Positions 39,872 to 51,800 of a stretch of DNA of 64,000 bases are shown here, in pieces (the stretch's first letter is position 1; each line of letters begins with the position of its first letter). Position numbers and translations under genes: made by a program. The notes under the pieces were generated by a model, which saw nothing but the letters and a program-made list of their open reading frames with translations, had not been told where the DNA came from and did not search any database. Origin of the DNA: Rahnella sikkimica (GTDB lineage: Bacteria; Pseudomonadota; Gammaproteobacteria; Enterobacterales; Enterobacteriaceae); the NCBI RefSeq assembly GCF_002951615.1, contig NZ_CP019062.1, forward strand, positions 4,464,001 through 4,528,000, read 5' to 3'.

Positions 39872-40037
39872 CATTTTATTGCATGACTATTTAGTAATCA
39901 CGCCGGATAAGCGTTATTTCATTCAAAACATCTTAAAACCCCTATGTGACATCTTTACTGGTTTTGCCTCGCAGATAGCAGGTTAAAATTTAAAGCGGGA
40001 AGCCACCAAAGTAAACCGTTGCCCGCCGGGTATAATG

Positions 40038-40514
40038 CTATAAACCGTCCAGCGGCAACGCATCCAGCGGTTTGACTTCCCTCAGTACGAACGAAGTCTG
40101 CATCTCTTTAATCCCAGGCAAACGCCGCACGACTTCCATCGCAAAACTGGAAAAACTGTCGAGATCTTTCGCCACCACCTGCAACAAAAAATCTGCATCA
40201 CCGGCAATCGCATAGCAGGCAATCACCGATGGCAACGCGCCAACCTGTTGCTCAAAACGCTGCGCATCTTCCTCGCTGTGGCTGTCGATCTTCACGCGGA
40301 TAAACGCCAGCAGCCCGAGGCCAATTTTTTTTCTGTCGATATTGGCCTGATAACCGGTAATCACGCCGCTCTCTTCCAGTTGTTTCATCCGCCGCCAGCA
40401 GGGTGACGCCGCCATGCCGACTTTTTCGGCCAGTTCCTGATTGGTCATGCGCCCTGATTTTTGAAGCTGCCCGAGGATGCGAAGGTCTGCCGGTAAAATT
40501 TCTGATGTAGACAT
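40038..40514 (-). CDS. Lrp/AsnC-family transcriptional regulator
   Basis: 158 aa. The N-terminal HTH (LRILGQLQKSGRMTNQELAEKVGMAASPCWRRMKQLEESG) and RAM domain (about 70-150, LAFIRVKIDSHSEEDAQRFEQQ, IAGDADFLLQVVAKDL) define the family. It is divergent from the DUF2000 gene, its possible target. The effector amino acid is unknown. Confidence 0.93.
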   Translation of the reverse strand: MSTSEILPADLRILGQLQKSGRMTNQELAEKVGMAASPCWRRMKQLEESGVITGYQANIDRKKIGLGLLAFIRVKIDSHSEEDAQRFEQQVGALPSVIACYAIAGDADFLLQVVAKDLDSFSSFAMEVVRRLPGIKEMQTSFVLREVKPLDALPLDGL

Positions 40515-40646
40515 AACCTGCCTTTTTTAGAGTATTTTTAGAAAGGAATAACCTGATTAGGGCATTTTACGGCGATAAAAGAAAGCACCTTTCAGCCGCA
40601 GGCGGTTATGATTTTGGCATCAATAACGATGAAAAAGGGCGCAAAC

Positions 40647-41063
40647 ATGACAGACACTCTCCGGCTGGCCATTATCCTCAATCCTGATCTTCCGCCCGGC
40701 TTACTGGCGAATACGGCGGGAGTCATTGGTATCGGTCTGGCGGCAAAATTTCCGATGCTGGCGGGTAATTCGCTGTGTGATGCGAAAGGAATGACCACCG
40801 ACGTAATTTCGAAATACCCGCTGCCGATTTTACAGGCGACGCCGGATCACATTAAAGCGCTGATGTTTAAAGCCCTTGAGGCGGAAGGGGAGCGCAGCAT
40901 CGTGCCATTCCCGGTGTTTGCCCGCACGATGCATACGTTTGAGGAATACGAACAAGCTTTCCCGATGCGGGATTTATACGATGAAGTGCTGGATGGCGTC
41001 GGTTTTGTCGGGCCGGAAAAGTGGATTAAATCGCTGACAGGGAATCTCAAGTTATTACGTTGA
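40647..41063 (+). CDS. DUF2000-family protein
   Basis: 138 aa from the ATG at 40647 after AAAGGG; an in-frame ATG at 40629 is an alternative. RLAIILNPDLPPGLLANTAGVIGIGLA and the C-terminal DEVLDGVGFVGPEKWIKSLTGNLKLLR match DUF2000, a small peptidyl-tRNA-hydrolase-like fold of unknown activity. Its divergent AsnC-type neighbour is the likely regulator. Confidence 0.8.
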   Translation: MTDTLRLAIILNPDLPPGLLANTAGVIGIGLAAKFPMLAGNSLCDAKGMTTDVISKYPLPILQATPDHIKALMFKALEAEGERSIVPFPVFARTMHTFEEYEQAFPMRDLYDEVLDGVGFVGPEKWIKSLTGNLKLLR

Positions 41064-41076
41064 AACCATAAACAAA

Positions 41077-41107
41077 AAGACCGAATACCGGGATCGTATT
41101 CGGTCTT
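41077..41107. terminator. Bidirectional terminator (DUF2000 gene / sotB)
   Basis: AAGACCGAATAC and GTATTCGGTCTT form a perfect 12-bp stem with a 7-nt loop between two convergent genes. A's precede it, giving a U tract on the minus strand. Confidence 0.85.
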
Positions 41108-41127
41108 GTCGGAGACGGTTTTCCCCG

Positions 41128-42312
41128 TCAGTTCGTCACTTTGAGCTGCGGATAACGTTTGAAAATCGTCAGGCACCAGATAAACGCGATACACCCGAGC
41201 AGGCCACCGGCATAACCGACGTTGCTCATTTCCAGGTGCAAACTCACCTGATTACCAAGCAGCGCGCCCGCGCCGATACCGAGATTGTAGATGCCGGAAA
41301 GCAGCGACATCGAAACGTCGGTCGCATCGTTCGCCAGCGCCAGCACGCGTACCTGCATCGCCAGACCAATAATCATCATTGCCAGGCCCCAGACGACGCA
41401 AAGTATTGAAATAGCGACCGGATTCATCACGGCGACAAACAGTAACAACATGCTGAGCGTCACCATCAGAATCGGGCCACTGAGCATCGCAGCCGGGAAA
41501 CGGTTGCCGAGCACGCTAAACAGGATGCTGCCGAAAATCCCTGCACCGCCGAAGATCAGCAGCAGGAACGTGGTGAAGTTTTCACCCATATTTGCAATGG
41601 TCTGGATGAACGGCTCGATATAGCTGTACGCCGTATAGTGAGCGGTCACTATCAGCGCCGTCAGAATATACATCCCCACCAGCGCCGGACGACGGAACAG
41701 CATCGGCACGCTTTTCAGCGAACCGGTATGTTCGCTTGGCAGCGGCGGCAGCAGTTTAATCAGGCAAATCAGCGTCAGCAGTGCGACGACGCCGATGCTC
41801 ATAAACGTGGTACGCCAGCCGAGATACTGACCAATCAGACGTCCGAGCGGCAGCCCGAGCACCATCGCCAGCGCGGTGCCGGTAGCTAACATACTGAGCG
41901 CCTGTGTTTTTTTACCGGCCGGCGCAACGCGGATTGCCAGCGATGCCGTAATCGACCAGAAAATGGCATGGGCGAGGGCGATACCGACGCGGGACGCGAC
42001 CAGACTCCAGAAATCCCAGGCAACAACGGACAAAATGTGGCTGGCGATAAACAGGATAAAAATCGCGATCAGTAAGCGCTTTCGCTCAATATTGCGGGTC
42101 AGCAGCATCAGCGGCAGCGACATCAGTGCGACGACCCACGCATAGATGGTGAGCATCAGGCCAACCTGTGCTGTCTGCATATTGAAACTGGCGGCGATGT
42201 CGGAAAGCAGCCCGACAGGCACAAATTCAGTGGTGTTGAAGATGAACGCGGCAATAGCCATCATCACAACGCGAAGCCATGCTGTCCTGCGCGAAACGGT
42301 ATCTGATTGCAT
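41128..42312 (-). CDS. sotB: Sugar efflux MFS transporter SotB
   Basis: 394 aa with twelve membrane segments. Long identities to E. coli SotB (YdeA): [65 protein letters not shown]. It exports arabinose and other sugars and IPTG-like compounds by proton antiport. It is a single gene. Confidence 0.94.
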   Translation of the reverse strand: MQSDTVSRRTAWLRVVMMAIAAFIFNTTEFVPVGLLSDIAASFNMQTAQVGLMLTIYAWVVALMSLPLMLLTRNIERKRLLIAIFILFIASHILSVVAWDFWSLVASRVGIALAHAIFWSITASLAIRVAPAGKKTQALSMLATGTALAMVLGLPLGRLIGQYLGWRTTFMSIGVVALLTLICLIKLLPPLPSEHTGSLKSVPMLFRRPALVGMYILTALIVTAHYTAYSYIEPFIQTIANMGENFTTFLLLIFGGAGIFGSILFSVLGNRFPAAMLSGPILMVTLSMLLLFVAVMNPVAISILCVVWGLAMMIIGLAMQVRVLALANDATDVSMSLLSGIYNLGIGAGALLGNQVSLHLEMSNVGYAGGLLGCIAFIWCLTIFKRYPQLKVTN

Positions 42313-42347
42313 TGAAATTTATGACTTTTTAAGAAGGTGTAAAGATC

Positions 42348-42369
42348 AGGCCTTCGACGCGGAAGGCCT
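42348..42369. terminator. Hairpin between sotB and the M15 peptidase gene
   Basis: AGGCCTTC-GACGCG-GAAGGCCT, an 8-bp stem, lies 110 bp past the peptidase stop and 36 bp before the sotB start. No clear U tract. Confidence 0.4.
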
Positions 42370-42481
42370 TCTGAAGGCATAGTGTGTTTTATTTGTTCTA
42401 AAAATGAAACAGAAAATTGGCCTAACAGATAAATGTTATGGGGACAATTTTAGTTATGGCAGATGTGACGGGCGTCACTCA

Positions 42482-43027
42482 CTATTTTGCCGGATGCCAG
42501 CACCAGTGCCACGGTTCATAAATGAATCCCCACGGATTATCCGGCGGGAAAGACATCGCAAAGCCATAGTGCGCGGCGTTGGCCTCAAGCCAGCGGAAAG
42601 CGCCGGTTTCGCCGAAGATGCCGGTGACTTCGTCGCAGCCGGGGGTGTTGATATCCACGGCGCAGCCGGTGTGATGTTCACTGCATCCGGGCGGTGCCAG
42701 CGAGGTGAAAAAGTCTTCCGGCGCGATCCCGGCGGCTTGTTTGGTGCGGATTAAACCGGCCTGATAATCGAGGCTGCGCCAGGCGGAAACCAGGTAAATG
42801 CCCACGCCGTCAGCAGCGGCCTGCTGTTTCATTTCACGCCATGCCTGCGTGGCGGGCGCGGTCAGCCGGTAGATTTTACCGGTGTCAGCGTCGGTTTCAG
42901 CCTCCACCAGTAAGTGCTCACTGACCTCTTCGAAGTACGGCAGCGTGCGGTGCGCGATAACGTCCGGGTCGATATTCAGTTCGCGCAGAATCAGATCGGT
43001 TCTGGCTTTCAGCGCGGGCTGACTCAT
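42482..43027 (-). CDS. M15 (VanY-type) D,D-carboxypeptidase-like protein
   Basis: 181 aa. Zinc-site motifs S-x-H-x-x-G-x-A-x-D as SEHHTGCAVDI and the C-terminal E-P-W-H-W (YEPWHWCWHP). The stretch SAWRSLDYQAGLI is the family substrate segment. VanY relatives remove the terminal D-Ala from wall peptides. No signal peptide is visible, so it may act on cytoplasmic or recycled peptides. It overlaps the amidotransferase gene by 4 bp (ATGA), indicating coupled functions. Confidence 0.88.
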   Translation of the reverse strand: MSQPALKARTDLILRELNIDPDVIAHRTLPYFEEVSEHLLVEAETDADTGKIYRLTAPATQAWREMKQQAAADGVGIYLVSAWRSLDYQAGLIRTKQAAGIAPEDFFTSLAPPGCSEHHTGCAVDINTPGCDEVTGIFGETGAFRWLEANAAHYGFAMSFPPDNPWGFIYEPWHWCWHPAK

Positions 43028-43854
43028 GCCTTTTCGTTTCCGGTACGCGCAATCACGTCGTTCATCACCTCTGTCATCGCTTTACCGGCAGAACGCATGG
43101 CGTGCTGATAGCGCGACGCTGCCGTGACAAACGCGTTTAGCAATTGCGTATCCTGCTGATGTTGCTGATATTCCGGATGCCACTGCACGCCAAGGCAGAA
43201 ATCATATCCTTCGCACTCAATGCCTTCGATCACGCCGTCCGGTGCATAAGCATTGATGATGCAACCCGGTCCAACAGTTTTCACCGCCTGATGATGGGAG
43301 CTGTTCACTTCATAATGATCGCGGTCGACCGAACGGCTCAGCAACGTGCCTTCCACAATTTCAACCGGATGCCGTGCGCGTTTTTTGCCACCGGCATTTT
43401 CGGTATCCACGGTCGTGCTGTGCTCCAGCGCGTCGGGCAGTGCATCGGGAATATGCTGATGCAACGTGCCGCCGGTTAAAACCGCCAGCAGTTGCTGACC
43501 ACCGCAAATGCCCAGCAGCGGCATATTGCGCTGCATCGCGCCTTTGACGATGGCCTTTTCGAATGCAGTACGGCCCGGTTTCAGGCGCACCTGATCGCTG
43601 TTTTGCGTTTCGTTAAATAACTCAGGAGGGACATCAAACGCGCCGCCGGTCACGACAATTGCGTCGCACAGTGCCAGATATTCATCGGCCAGTTCTGCGT
43701 GATGGGGCAACGCCAGCGGTACTGCGCCCAGCGCTGCCAGGCTGCTCATGTAATTCTGACGCAAGGCATACCAGGGAAAATCGGCATAACCTCCGGCGTC
43801 TTCGCTGTCCAGCGTGACACCAATGACCGGTCTGGATTGAAATTTTGTCTGCAT
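43024..43854 (-). CDS. Class I glutamine amidotransferase-like hydrolase (peptidase C26, PuuD-like)
   Basis: 276 aa. Nucleophile C117 in LLGICGGQQLLAV, and catalytic His-x-Glu in VQWHPEYQ. Family members hydrolyse gamma-glutamyl amide bonds, as PuuD does with gamma-glutamyl-GABA. Its partner is the overlapping M15 peptidase gene rather than the puu genes. A role in gamma-D-Glu-containing wall peptides is therefore possible; that is inference. Confidence 0.87.
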   Translation of the reverse strand: MQTKFQSRPVIGVTLDSEDAGGYADFPWYALRQNYMSSLAALGAVPLALPHHAELADEYLALCDAIVVTGGAFDVPPELFNETQNSDQVRLKPGRTAFEKAIVKGAMQRNMPLLGICGGQQLLAVLTGGTLHQHIPDALPDALEHSTTVDTENAGGKKRARHPVEIVEGTLLSRSVDRDHYEVNSSHHQAVKTVGPGCIINAYAPDGVIEGIECEGYDFCLGVQWHPEYQQHQQDTQLLNAFVTAASRYQHAMRSAGKAMTEVMNDVIARTGNEKA

Positions 43855-44353
43855 TCGTCTGGGTCCCTGCCATGAAGCTGAATAACAATCAGAAAATTAA
43901 CCATATCAAGTCGGGGTCGGCGCAAACAATATAAATTATCAATAGGTCTAATTTTCAGGATTTACCTCTGGTTTTATCACCCGTTCAGGTGGCATAGCAG
44001 GTCGTTTCCTGCCCTAACCCTGCGTTTTCCTGACAAAATTTCGAGAAGACCTGACACTTCCTGATGCTTTTCTGTCAGCGTCTTCAATATTCATTCTCAT
44101 TTACCTCTTAACATTGGGGATGCCCGGAGGCAAAATGAGCGCGTATAATTCACGCGGGCGATTGAAATGGAAATTCTTAATTGCTAACGAAATCTTTACG
44201 TTGTCCTAAAAACAGCCACCTGCACTTTTAGGGATAATGTGCTGTCACTTTTGAATGCTTTTCATTTTTAAATAAAGTACATAAGAAAATCTCTGGTTGA
44301 AGGTCTTATTTCAGCTGTTTTCTCCCCATTAATACTGTGAAACCAAGAAATTT
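43855..44353. other. Regulatory region upstream of mdtABC
   Basis: About 500 bp. The only coding candidate is a 24-codon frame at 44135-44209 (listed separately). CCTGACA/CTGTCAG-type inverted sequences occur near 44030-44080 and could be regulator sites. I recognise no BaeR consensus with confidence. Confidence 0.4.
44135..44209 (+). CDS. Possible leader peptide upstream of mdtA
   Basis: 24 aa (MSAYNSRGRLKWKFLIANEI then FTLS), with CCGGAGG four bases before the ATG. It ends 144 bp before mdtA. It is basic at the start and hydrophobic later. A good ribosome site supports translation, but random occurrence is possible; there is no family match. Confidence 0.3.
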   Translation: MSAYNSRGRLKWKFLIANEIFTLS

Positions 44354-45688
44354 ATGCTGCCGACTGCCTCTTCTCGTTCCAAAAAACGCACCTTCGTGTG
44401 GGTTATTGTCGCCATTATCGTTGCTGCGATTTTGGTCTGGTTTTTTGCTTTCCACCAAAGCGCGTCTGATCACACGGCAAAAAAAGGTCCGGGCGGTCGG
44501 GGCGGAATGCGGGCGATGCGTGGCCAGATGATGATGGGCATGGATACGCCGGTGCAGGCAGGAAAAGCCACGCAGGCGGATGTTCCTGTTTATCTGCGCG
44601 CGCTCGGCACGGTGGTGGCGAATGCGACAGTGACGGTGACCAGCCGTGTTGATGGGCAGTTAATGAAGGTGTATTTCACCGAAGGGCAGAAAGTCGCACA
44701 GGGGCAGTTGCTGGCGCAGATTGATCCGCGCAGCTATCAGGCGACGCTGGAACAATATCAGGGCGATCTGGCGCAGAATCAGGCGCTGTCGAAAAGTGCC
44801 GAGCTGACGCTGGCGCGTTACCGCAAACTGTATGCGCAGGATTCCCTGGCGCGTCAGGATCTGGAAAGCCAGATGGCGACTGCCGGTCAGTATGCGGGCG
44901 CAGTGAAAGCCGATCTGGCACAAATTGCCGCGGCTAAGCTGAATCTTGAATTCGCGAAAATCACCGCGCCGGTCAGCGGGCACGTGGGTTTGCGTCTGGT
45001 TGATCCGGGCAATATGGTCACCAGCAGTTCCACGACCGGTATCGTTACGATCACCCAAACTCAGCCGATTGCTGTGACTTTCAGCGTGCCGCAGAGCAAT
45101 CTGCAAACCTTGCTCAAAGCGCTGCGTGGCGGAAATCAGCTGCCGACCACGGCGTTTAATCAGGACGGCAGCGAAGTCCTCGATCAGGGCAAACTCCAGT
45201 TTATCAGTAACGAAATTGACACCAGCACCGGCAGCATCAAGCTGAAAGCGTTGTTTGATAATGCCGATGAAAAGCTGTATCCGAACCAGTTTGTGAATGC
45301 CCGCTTGCAGGTGTCCGTGCTGAAAGACGCCACGGTGATCCCGGCGGCGGCGTTACAGCTGAGCAGCGACGGCGATTTCGTTTACGTGGTGAAAGCGGAT
45401 AACACCATTGAGCGTCGTTCGGTGAAATCCGGGCCGGACTTCGGTGACGATAAAGTCGCTATTTTGTCGGGTGTGAATCCGGGCGAACAGGTGGTGACGA
45501 CGGGGATTGACCGCCTGACCAATGGCGCGAAAGTGCAGATCGTGACGGCCAACACCCTGGATGCCGCGGCAGCAGGCGGATCTTCCAAAGAACGTCAGCA
45601 AGGCGGCGGTGTGGATAAAGCCACCACCGGCGCGGACAACGCTGTCGCAGGTAAAAACGAAGCCGGTAAAGACAGCGGATCTAAATGA
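44354..45688 (+). CDS. mdtA: RND efflux periplasmic adaptor MdtA
   Basis: 444 aa. An N-terminal membrane anchor ([19 protein letters not shown]) precedes the membrane-fusion-protein order of barrel, lipoyl half ([20 protein letters not shown]), helical hairpin and second lipoyl half ([20 protein letters not shown]). The tail is Gly/Ala/Lys-rich. It bridges the MdtBC pump to an outer-membrane channel. The stop overlaps mdtB by 4 bp. E. coli MdtABC exports novobiocin and bile salts. Confidence 0.93.
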   Translation: MLPTASSRSKKRTFVWVIVAIIVAAILVWFFAFHQSASDHTAKKGPGGRGGMRAMRGQMMMGMDTPVQAGKATQADVPVYLRALGTVVANATVTVTSRVDGQLMKVYFTEGQKVAQGQLLAQIDPRSYQATLEQYQGDLAQNQALSKSAELTLARYRKLYAQDSLARQDLESQMATAGQYAGAVKADLAQIAAAKLNLEFAKITAPVSGHVGLRLVDPGNMVTSSSTTGIVTITQTQPIAVTFSVPQSNLQTLLKALRGGNQLPTTAFNQDGSEVLDQGKLQFISNEIDTSTGSIKLKALFDNADEKLYPNQFVNARLQVSVLKDATVIPAAALQLSSDGDFVYVVKADNTIERRSVKSGPDFGDDKVAILSGVNPGEQVVTTGIDRLTNGAKVQIVTANTLDAAAAGGSSKERQQGGGVDKATTGADNAVAGKNEAGKDSGSK

Positions 45689-48600
45689 ATCCTTCACGCC
45701 TCTTTATCCTCCGGCCTGTCGCGACCATTTTGCTGATGGTCGCCGTGCTGTTGTCGGGGATTTTTGCCTACAACATGCTTTCGACTTCGGCGCTGCCGCA
45801 GGTCGATTATCCGACCATTCAGGTGACCACGCTGTATCCGGGTGCCAGCCCGGACGTTATGGCGTCGGGCATTACCGCACCGCTTGAACGCCAGCTTGGC
45901 CAGATGGCGGGCTTAAGCCAGATGTATTCCACCAGCGCCAGCGGTTCTTCAATAATCACGCTGAAATTCTCGCTGGATCTCTCGCTCGACGTCGCTGAAC
46001 AGGAAGTGCAGGCGGCGATCAATGCCGCCGACAGCCTGCTGCCCAGCGATCTGCCCAACCCGCCGACCTATAAAAAGGTGAACCCGGCGGATGCCGCAGT
46101 ACTGACGCTGGCGGTGACATCCGAATCGCTGCCGCTGACCAAAGTGCAGGATCTGGTGAATACCCGCGTGGCGCTGAAACTGTCGCAGATTTCCGGCGTC
46201 GGTATGGTGACACTGGCGGGCGGGCATCAGCCTGCTATTCGCGTGCAGGTCGATCCGCGCAAACTGGCGGCGCACAACATCAGCCTTGAAACCATTAATA
46301 CGCTGATTGGCAACAGTAACGTTAACGGTTCAAAGGGCGGTTTCGACGGCCCGCATCACTCTATTACTATCGATGCCAACGACCAGTTACGTACCGCAGA
46401 CGAGTACGGCAATCTGATTGTGAATTATGAAAACGGCGCGGCGCTGCGTTTACGCGATGTGGCGACGTTGTCCGAAGCACCGGAAAACCAGTATTTATCC
46501 GCCTGGGCCAACAAACAGCCAGCGATCATTATCAACGTTCAGCGTCAGCCGGGCGCGAACGTGATTCAGGTGGTGGATGCCATTAAAGCGCAGTTGCCGA
46601 AATTGCAGGAAGCCCTGCCGGAATCGGTCAAAGTCAGCATTCTTTCTGACCGGACGCAAACCATCCGCGCGTCGATCAGCGACGTCCAGTTCGAATTGCT
46701 GTTGTCGATTGCGCTGGTCGTGATGGTCACTTTCCTGTTCCTGCGCAATGTCGCAGCAACACTCATCCCAAGCGTTGCCGTGCCGCTCTCGCTGGTCGGT
46801 ACTTTTGGCGTGATGTATCTGTGTGGTTTCAGCCTCAACAACCTTTCGCTGATGGCGCTGACCATCGCCACCGGTTTCGTTATCGATGACGCGATCGTGG
46901 TGGTGGAAAACATTTCGCGGCGGCTGGAAGAGGGCGAAACGCCAATGCAGGCGGCGCTGAAAGGTTCACAGCAAATCGGCTTCACCATTATTTCCCTGAC
47001 GTTCTCGCTGATCGCCGTTTTAATCCCATTGCTGTTTATGGGAGACGTGGTCGGGCGTCTGTTCCGTGAGTTTGCGATCACGCTGGCGGTGTCGATTCTG
47101 GTGTCGATGATTGTTTCCCTGACGCTGACACCGATGCTGTGCGCCTATTTACTGCGCCACACGCCGGAAGAAAAACAGAGCAAATTTTACCGCAAAGGCG
47201 GCGAGTTCTTCGACAAAATCATTGCCGGTTACGACCGCATGCTGATCGTGGTGCTCAATCACCAGAACATCACGCTGCTGGTGGCGGCCGCGACGTTGGT
47301 CTTTACTGCGCTCTTGTATGTGATTGTGCCGAAAGGGTTCTTCCCGTCGCAGGATACCGGGATGATTCAGGGCATCACGCAGGCTTCGCAGGACGTCTCT
47401 TTCAGTGAAATGGGGCGTCGCCAGCAGTTACTGACGGCGGCAATTCTCAGCGATCCGGACGTCGAAAGCGTGGCCTCCACCATCGGCGTGGACGGCAATA
47501 ACACCAGCCTGAACAGCGGCCGTTTGCAGATCAGCCTGAAATCTTTTGATGAGCGCAGCGAGCGCGCACCGGCGATTATCGAACGCCTGAAACAGGAAAC
47601 CGCAGGCGTGCCGGGCATTGAGCTTTATATGCAGGCCTCGCAGGATCTGACCGTTGACGATCAGGTCACGCCAAGCCAGTACCAGTTCACGCTTGACGAC
47701 GCCGACAGCGAAAATCTGGTGGAATGGACGCCGACGTTGCTGGAGAAACTCAGCGCCCTGCCGGAGTTCGGTGATGTCGTCAGCAACCTGCAAAATCAGG
47801 GGCAGATCGCGTATGTCGAACTCGACCGCGACGCGGCTGCGCGTTACGGCATTACGGCGTCAGACGTCGATACCGCGCTGTATAACGCGTTCGGCCAGCG
47901 TCTGGTTTCCACCATCTTTACCCAGGCAAACCAGTACCGCGTCGTGCTCGAAGTGGCACCGCAGTTCCAGCAGTCTCCTGCCTCGTTTGATGATGTGTAT
48001 CTGGCGACCAACAACAGCACGTCCTCGTCCGGTACGGTCGCGACTACCGCCACCACGGCATCAACCACGACGTCTGACAGCGGCGCGACCACCACCAATT
48101 CCGGCGCGACCAATGGCATGATCAAACTGACGTCGATTGCGAAAATCCATATGCGCACCGGCGCGCTGTTGCAGGCGCGACTCAATCAGTTCCCGGCGGT
48201 GACCGTATCGTTCAACCTGAAAGACGGCTATTCGCTGGAACAGGCGCAGCAGGCCATCAAAACCACCGTGGCAGATATTGCCATGCCGGACAGCATCACC
48301 CTGCGATATCAGGGCGCGGCGGCGTCGTTTGAAAGCGCCACCGGCAACACGCTGTGGCTGATTCTGGCTGCGCTGCTGACCATGTACGTAGTGCTGGGCA
48401 TTCTGTATGAAAGCTTTATTCACCCGGTGACGATCCTGTCCACGCTGCCGTCGGCGGCCGTCGGGGCGTTGCTGTCGCTGATCTTCTCCGGAACGGAATT
48501 CAGCCTGATCGCCCTGATCGGGGTGATCCTGTTGATCGGCATCGTGAAAAAGAACGCCATTATGATGATCGACTTTGCGCTCGACGCCGAAAACCGGCAG

Positions 48601-48879
48601 GGCTTATCGCCACGCGAAGCCATCCATCAGGCGTGTTTACTGCGTTTTCGTCCGATCATGATGACGACTATGGCCGCGCTGCTGGGCGCATTACCGCTGA
48701 TGCTGGCGAGCGGATCCGGTGCCGAGCTGCGTCAGCCGCTGGGGCTGGTGATCGTCGGGGGGTTAATTTTCAGTCAGATCCTGACGCTGTTCTCCACGCC
48801 GGTGATCTACCTGATGTTTGACCGTTTATCTCACCGCCTTAACCCACGTCACCGGCGTGCAGCACAGCGGGCGGAATAA
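45685..48879 (+). CDS. mdtB: RND efflux pump subunit MdtB with low-complexity insertion
   Basis: 1064 aa (E. coli about 1040). RND helices and motifs are present ([17 protein letters not shown] in TM4 with the Asp pair, [18 protein letters not shown] in TM10-11). The extra length comes mainly from a Ser/Thr/Ala-rich stretch (about residues 775-808, [19 protein letters not shown] and following) in the second periplasmic porter loop, just before [11 protein letters not shown]. MdtB and MdtC form a heterotrimer of proton-driven pump subunits. The gene order mdtA-mdtB-mdtC is kept. Confidence 0.94.
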   Translation: MNPSRLFILRPVATILLMVAVLLSGIFAYNMLSTSALPQVDYPTIQVTTLYPGASPDVMASGITAPLERQLGQMAGLSQMYSTSASGSSIITLKFSLDLSLDVAEQEVQAAINAADSLLPSDLPNPPTYKKVNPADAAVLTLAVTSESLPLTKVQDLVNTRVALKLSQISGVGMVTLAGGHQPAIRVQVDPRKLAAHNISLETINTLIGNSNVNGSKGGFDGPHHSITIDANDQLRTADEYGNLIVNYENGAALRLRDVATLSEAPENQYLSAWANKQPAIIINVQRQPGANVIQVVDAIKAQLPKLQEALPESVKVSILSDRTQTIRASISDVQFELLLSIALVVMVTFLFLRNVAATLIPSVAVPLSLVGTFGVMYLCGFSLNNLSLMALTIATGFVIDDAIVVVENISRRLEEGETPMQAALKGSQQIGFTIISLTFSLIAVLIPLLFMGDVVGRLFREFAITLAVSILVSMIVSLTLTPMLCAYLLRHTPEEKQSKFYRKGGEFFDKIIAGYDRMLIVVLNHQNITLLVAAATLVFTALLYVIVPKGFFPSQDTGMIQGITQASQDVSFSEMGRRQQLLTAAILSDPDVESVASTIGVDGNNTSLNSGRLQISLKSFDERSERAPAIIERLKQETAGVPGIELYMQASQDLTVDDQVTPSQYQFTLDDADSENLVEWTPTLLEKLSALPEFGDVVSNLQNQGQIAYVELDRDAAARYGITASDVDTALYNAFGQRLVSTIFTQANQYRVVLEVAPQFQQSPASFDDVYLATNNSTSSSGTVATTATTASTTTSDSGATTTNSGATNGMIKLTSIAKIHMRTGALLQARLNQFPAVTVSFNLKDGYSLEQAQQAIKTTVADIAMPDSITLRYQGAAASFESATGNTLWLILAALLTMYVVLGILYESFIHPVTILSTLPSAAVGALLSLIFSGTEFSLIALIGVILLIGIVKKNAIMMIDFALDAENRQGLSPREAIHQACLLRFRPIMMTTMAALLGALPLMLASGSGAELRQPLGLVIVGGLIFSQILTLFSTPVIYLMFDRLSHRLNPRHRRAAQRAE

Positions 48880-48882
48880 CCG

Positions 48883-51800
48883 ATGAACATCTCGCGTTTC
48901 TTCATCTTCCGCCCGGTCGCGACACTGCTGCTGACGCTGGCGATCCTCCTGCTCGGTTTGCTGGGGTATCGCCTGTTACCGGTCGCGCCGCTGCCGCAGG
49001 TGGATTTCCCGACCATTCTGGTGAGCGCCAGTTTGCCGGGTGCCAGCCCGGAAACCATGGCGGCCACCGTCGCCACGCCGCTGGAAAGGGCGCTCGGGCA
49101 AATCGCCGGTGTGACGGAAATGACCTCGCGCAGCTCGCAAAGCTCCACCAGCGTCATTTTGCAGTTTGATTTAGACCGTGACATTAACGGTGCCGCCCGC
49201 GATGTGCAGGCGGCGATCAACGCCTCGCGATCGCTATTGCCGAGCAGCATGCCGTCGCTGCCGACGTACCGCAAAGCGAACCCGTCGGACGCGCCTATCA
49301 TCATGCTGGCGCTGACGTCGGCCACGCGCAGCAAGGGCGAACTGTACGATATTGCTTCCAGCCAGCTGCAACAGAAAATCGCGCAGGTCAACGGCGTCGG
49401 GCAGGTTTCGCTGGTCGGTTCCGCGCTGCCGGGCGTGCGTATTGATTTGCGCCCGGAGGCGGTCACGTCTTACGGCATTTCTCTCGATACCATTCGCAAG
49501 GCGATTGCCAACAGCACCAGCAACCTGCCAAAAGGGTTACTGCAAGGCGCGAATCAGTCGTGGATGATTGAAGGCAACGGCCAGCAAAGTACCGCCGCGC
49601 AGTACAAAACGCTGATTATTACCTACATTAACGGCTCTGCGATCCGCCTCAGTGATATCGCCAATGTTTATGATTCCGTTGAAGATAAATACAACGTCGG
49701 CTATTACAACAGCACACCGTCGGTGATGATTGGCGTGACGCGTCAGGCTGGCGCGAACATGCTGGAAACCATCGAAGCCATTAAAGCCGCGCTGCCGCTG
49801 ATGAAAGAAAGCCTGCCGGGCGACGTTCAGCTCAATCTGGCGCTCGACCGCTCGCCGAACGTTTCCGCTTCCCTGCGCGACACCGAAATGACCCTGCTGG
49901 AAGCCACGCTGCTGGTGATCGCGGTGGTTTTCGTTTTCCTGCGCAACTGGAATGCGGTGCTGATCCCCGCGCTGGCGCTGCCTGTCTCATTAATCGGCAC
50001 CTGCGCGGTGATGTATTTACTCGGCTACAGCCTCGATAACCTCTCGCTGATGGCGCTGATCATCTCGACCGGCTTCGTGGTCGATGACGCCATCGTGGTG
50101 CTGGAAAATATTACGCGGCACATCGAGGAAGGCATGGGACCGGTGCGCGCGGCGCTCAAAGGCGCGCAGGAAGTCAGCTTTACCGTGCTCTCGATGACGC
50201 TTTCACTGATCGCCGTGTTCATCCCGATCCTGCTGATGGGCAGTATTGTGGGACGTCTGTTCCGTGAATTTGCGGTGACACTCAGTGTTTCGCTGATCAT
50301 CTCGATGCTGGTGTCGCTGAGCCTGACGCCGATGCTGTGCGCCCGTTTCCTGAAACGTAAACCGCCGGTGGAAAAACGCCAGCCGCGCATTTACCGGATG
50401 ATCGAACGTGGCCTGAACCGGCTGCTGGCGGCGTATTCCGCCGCGCTCGGTTGGGTGATGCGCCATCAGCTGGTCACGCTGGTCGGCCTGTTCCTCACCG
50501 TGATCCTCAATTTCTATCTCTATACCGTGGTGGAAAAAGGCTTCTTCCCGGATCAGGACACCGGCATGCTGATGGGCATGTTGCGTGCGGATCAGAACAC
50601 GTCATTCCAGTCGATCCAGCCGCAGGTGCTGAAATACAGCAAGATCATTCAGGACGATCCGGCCGTGGAGGCTGTGATGAGTTCGGCGGGCAGCGGCGGG
50701 TTTGGTGCGCGTAACACCGCCACTTTCTTCGTGCGCCTGAAGGATTTTGATAAACGTACTGCGACCGCCAATCAGGTGGCTAACCGTCTGATGATGGCAA
50801 CCGCCAAAGTGCCGGGCTCGCAGCTGTTCCTGATGGCGGCGCAGGATCTGCATATCGGCGGACGCAGCGCGAACGCGCAATATCAGTACAGTTTGCAGGC
50901 CGACGATCTTTCCCTGCTGCGCGAATGGGCACCGAAAGTGCAGAAAGCGCTGGCGAAACTTCCGCAACTGACCGGCGTGGATTCTGACTCGCAGACCGGC
51001 GGGCAGGAAATCATGCTCAACATCGACCGCGATCGCGCCACGCAGTTGGGCGTAAACGTGAAGATGATCGACACGCTGCTCAATAACTCCTTCAGCCAGC
51101 GGCAGATCGCCACTATCTACAAAACGCTGAACCAGTATCACGTGGTGATGAACCTGACATCGGATTACACCAGCAACCCGGACGTGCTGCACCAGCTTTA
51201 CGTGGTGACGGACGCGGGCGCGCAGGTGCCGTTATCCGCCTTTACGACCTTCAGCGGGGCGAATTCGCCGCTGTCCGTTTCGCATCAGGGCCAGACGGCG
51301 ACCACGACCATTGCCTTCAACCTGGCGGACGGTTATGCGCTGGAAGATGCGCAGGCGGCACTGAAAACCACCATGGCGCAGATTGGTTTACCGGATACCA
51401 TTCATGGCAGTTATGCCGGTACGGCGCAGGCGTTTGAAGCGCTGACCAAAACCATGCCGTGGCTGATTCTGGCGGCGCTGGCGGCGGTGTATATCGTGCT
51501 CGGCGTGTTGTATGAAAGTTACATCCATCCGCTGACGATCCTCTCGACGCTGCCGTCGGCCGGTCTGGGCGCGTTGTTACTGATGCTGCTGACCAATACC
51601 CAGCTGACAGTGATCGCGCTGATCGGGATCCTGCTGCTGATCGGCATCGTGAAAAAGAATGCGATCATGATGATCGACTTCGCGCTGGATGCCGAACGAC
51701 GGCTCGGATTATCGCCGCAACAGGCGATCACTCAGGCCTGTCTGATGCGTTTCCGTCCGATCCTGATGACTACGCTGGCGGCCTTTTTCGGGGCGTTACC

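Noticed and set aside
39858..39883. Classical tandem ARG boxes before argG
   Set aside because: Two palindromes are present but overlap at 12-bp spacing instead of the expected 21 bp. Only one weak candidate is listed.
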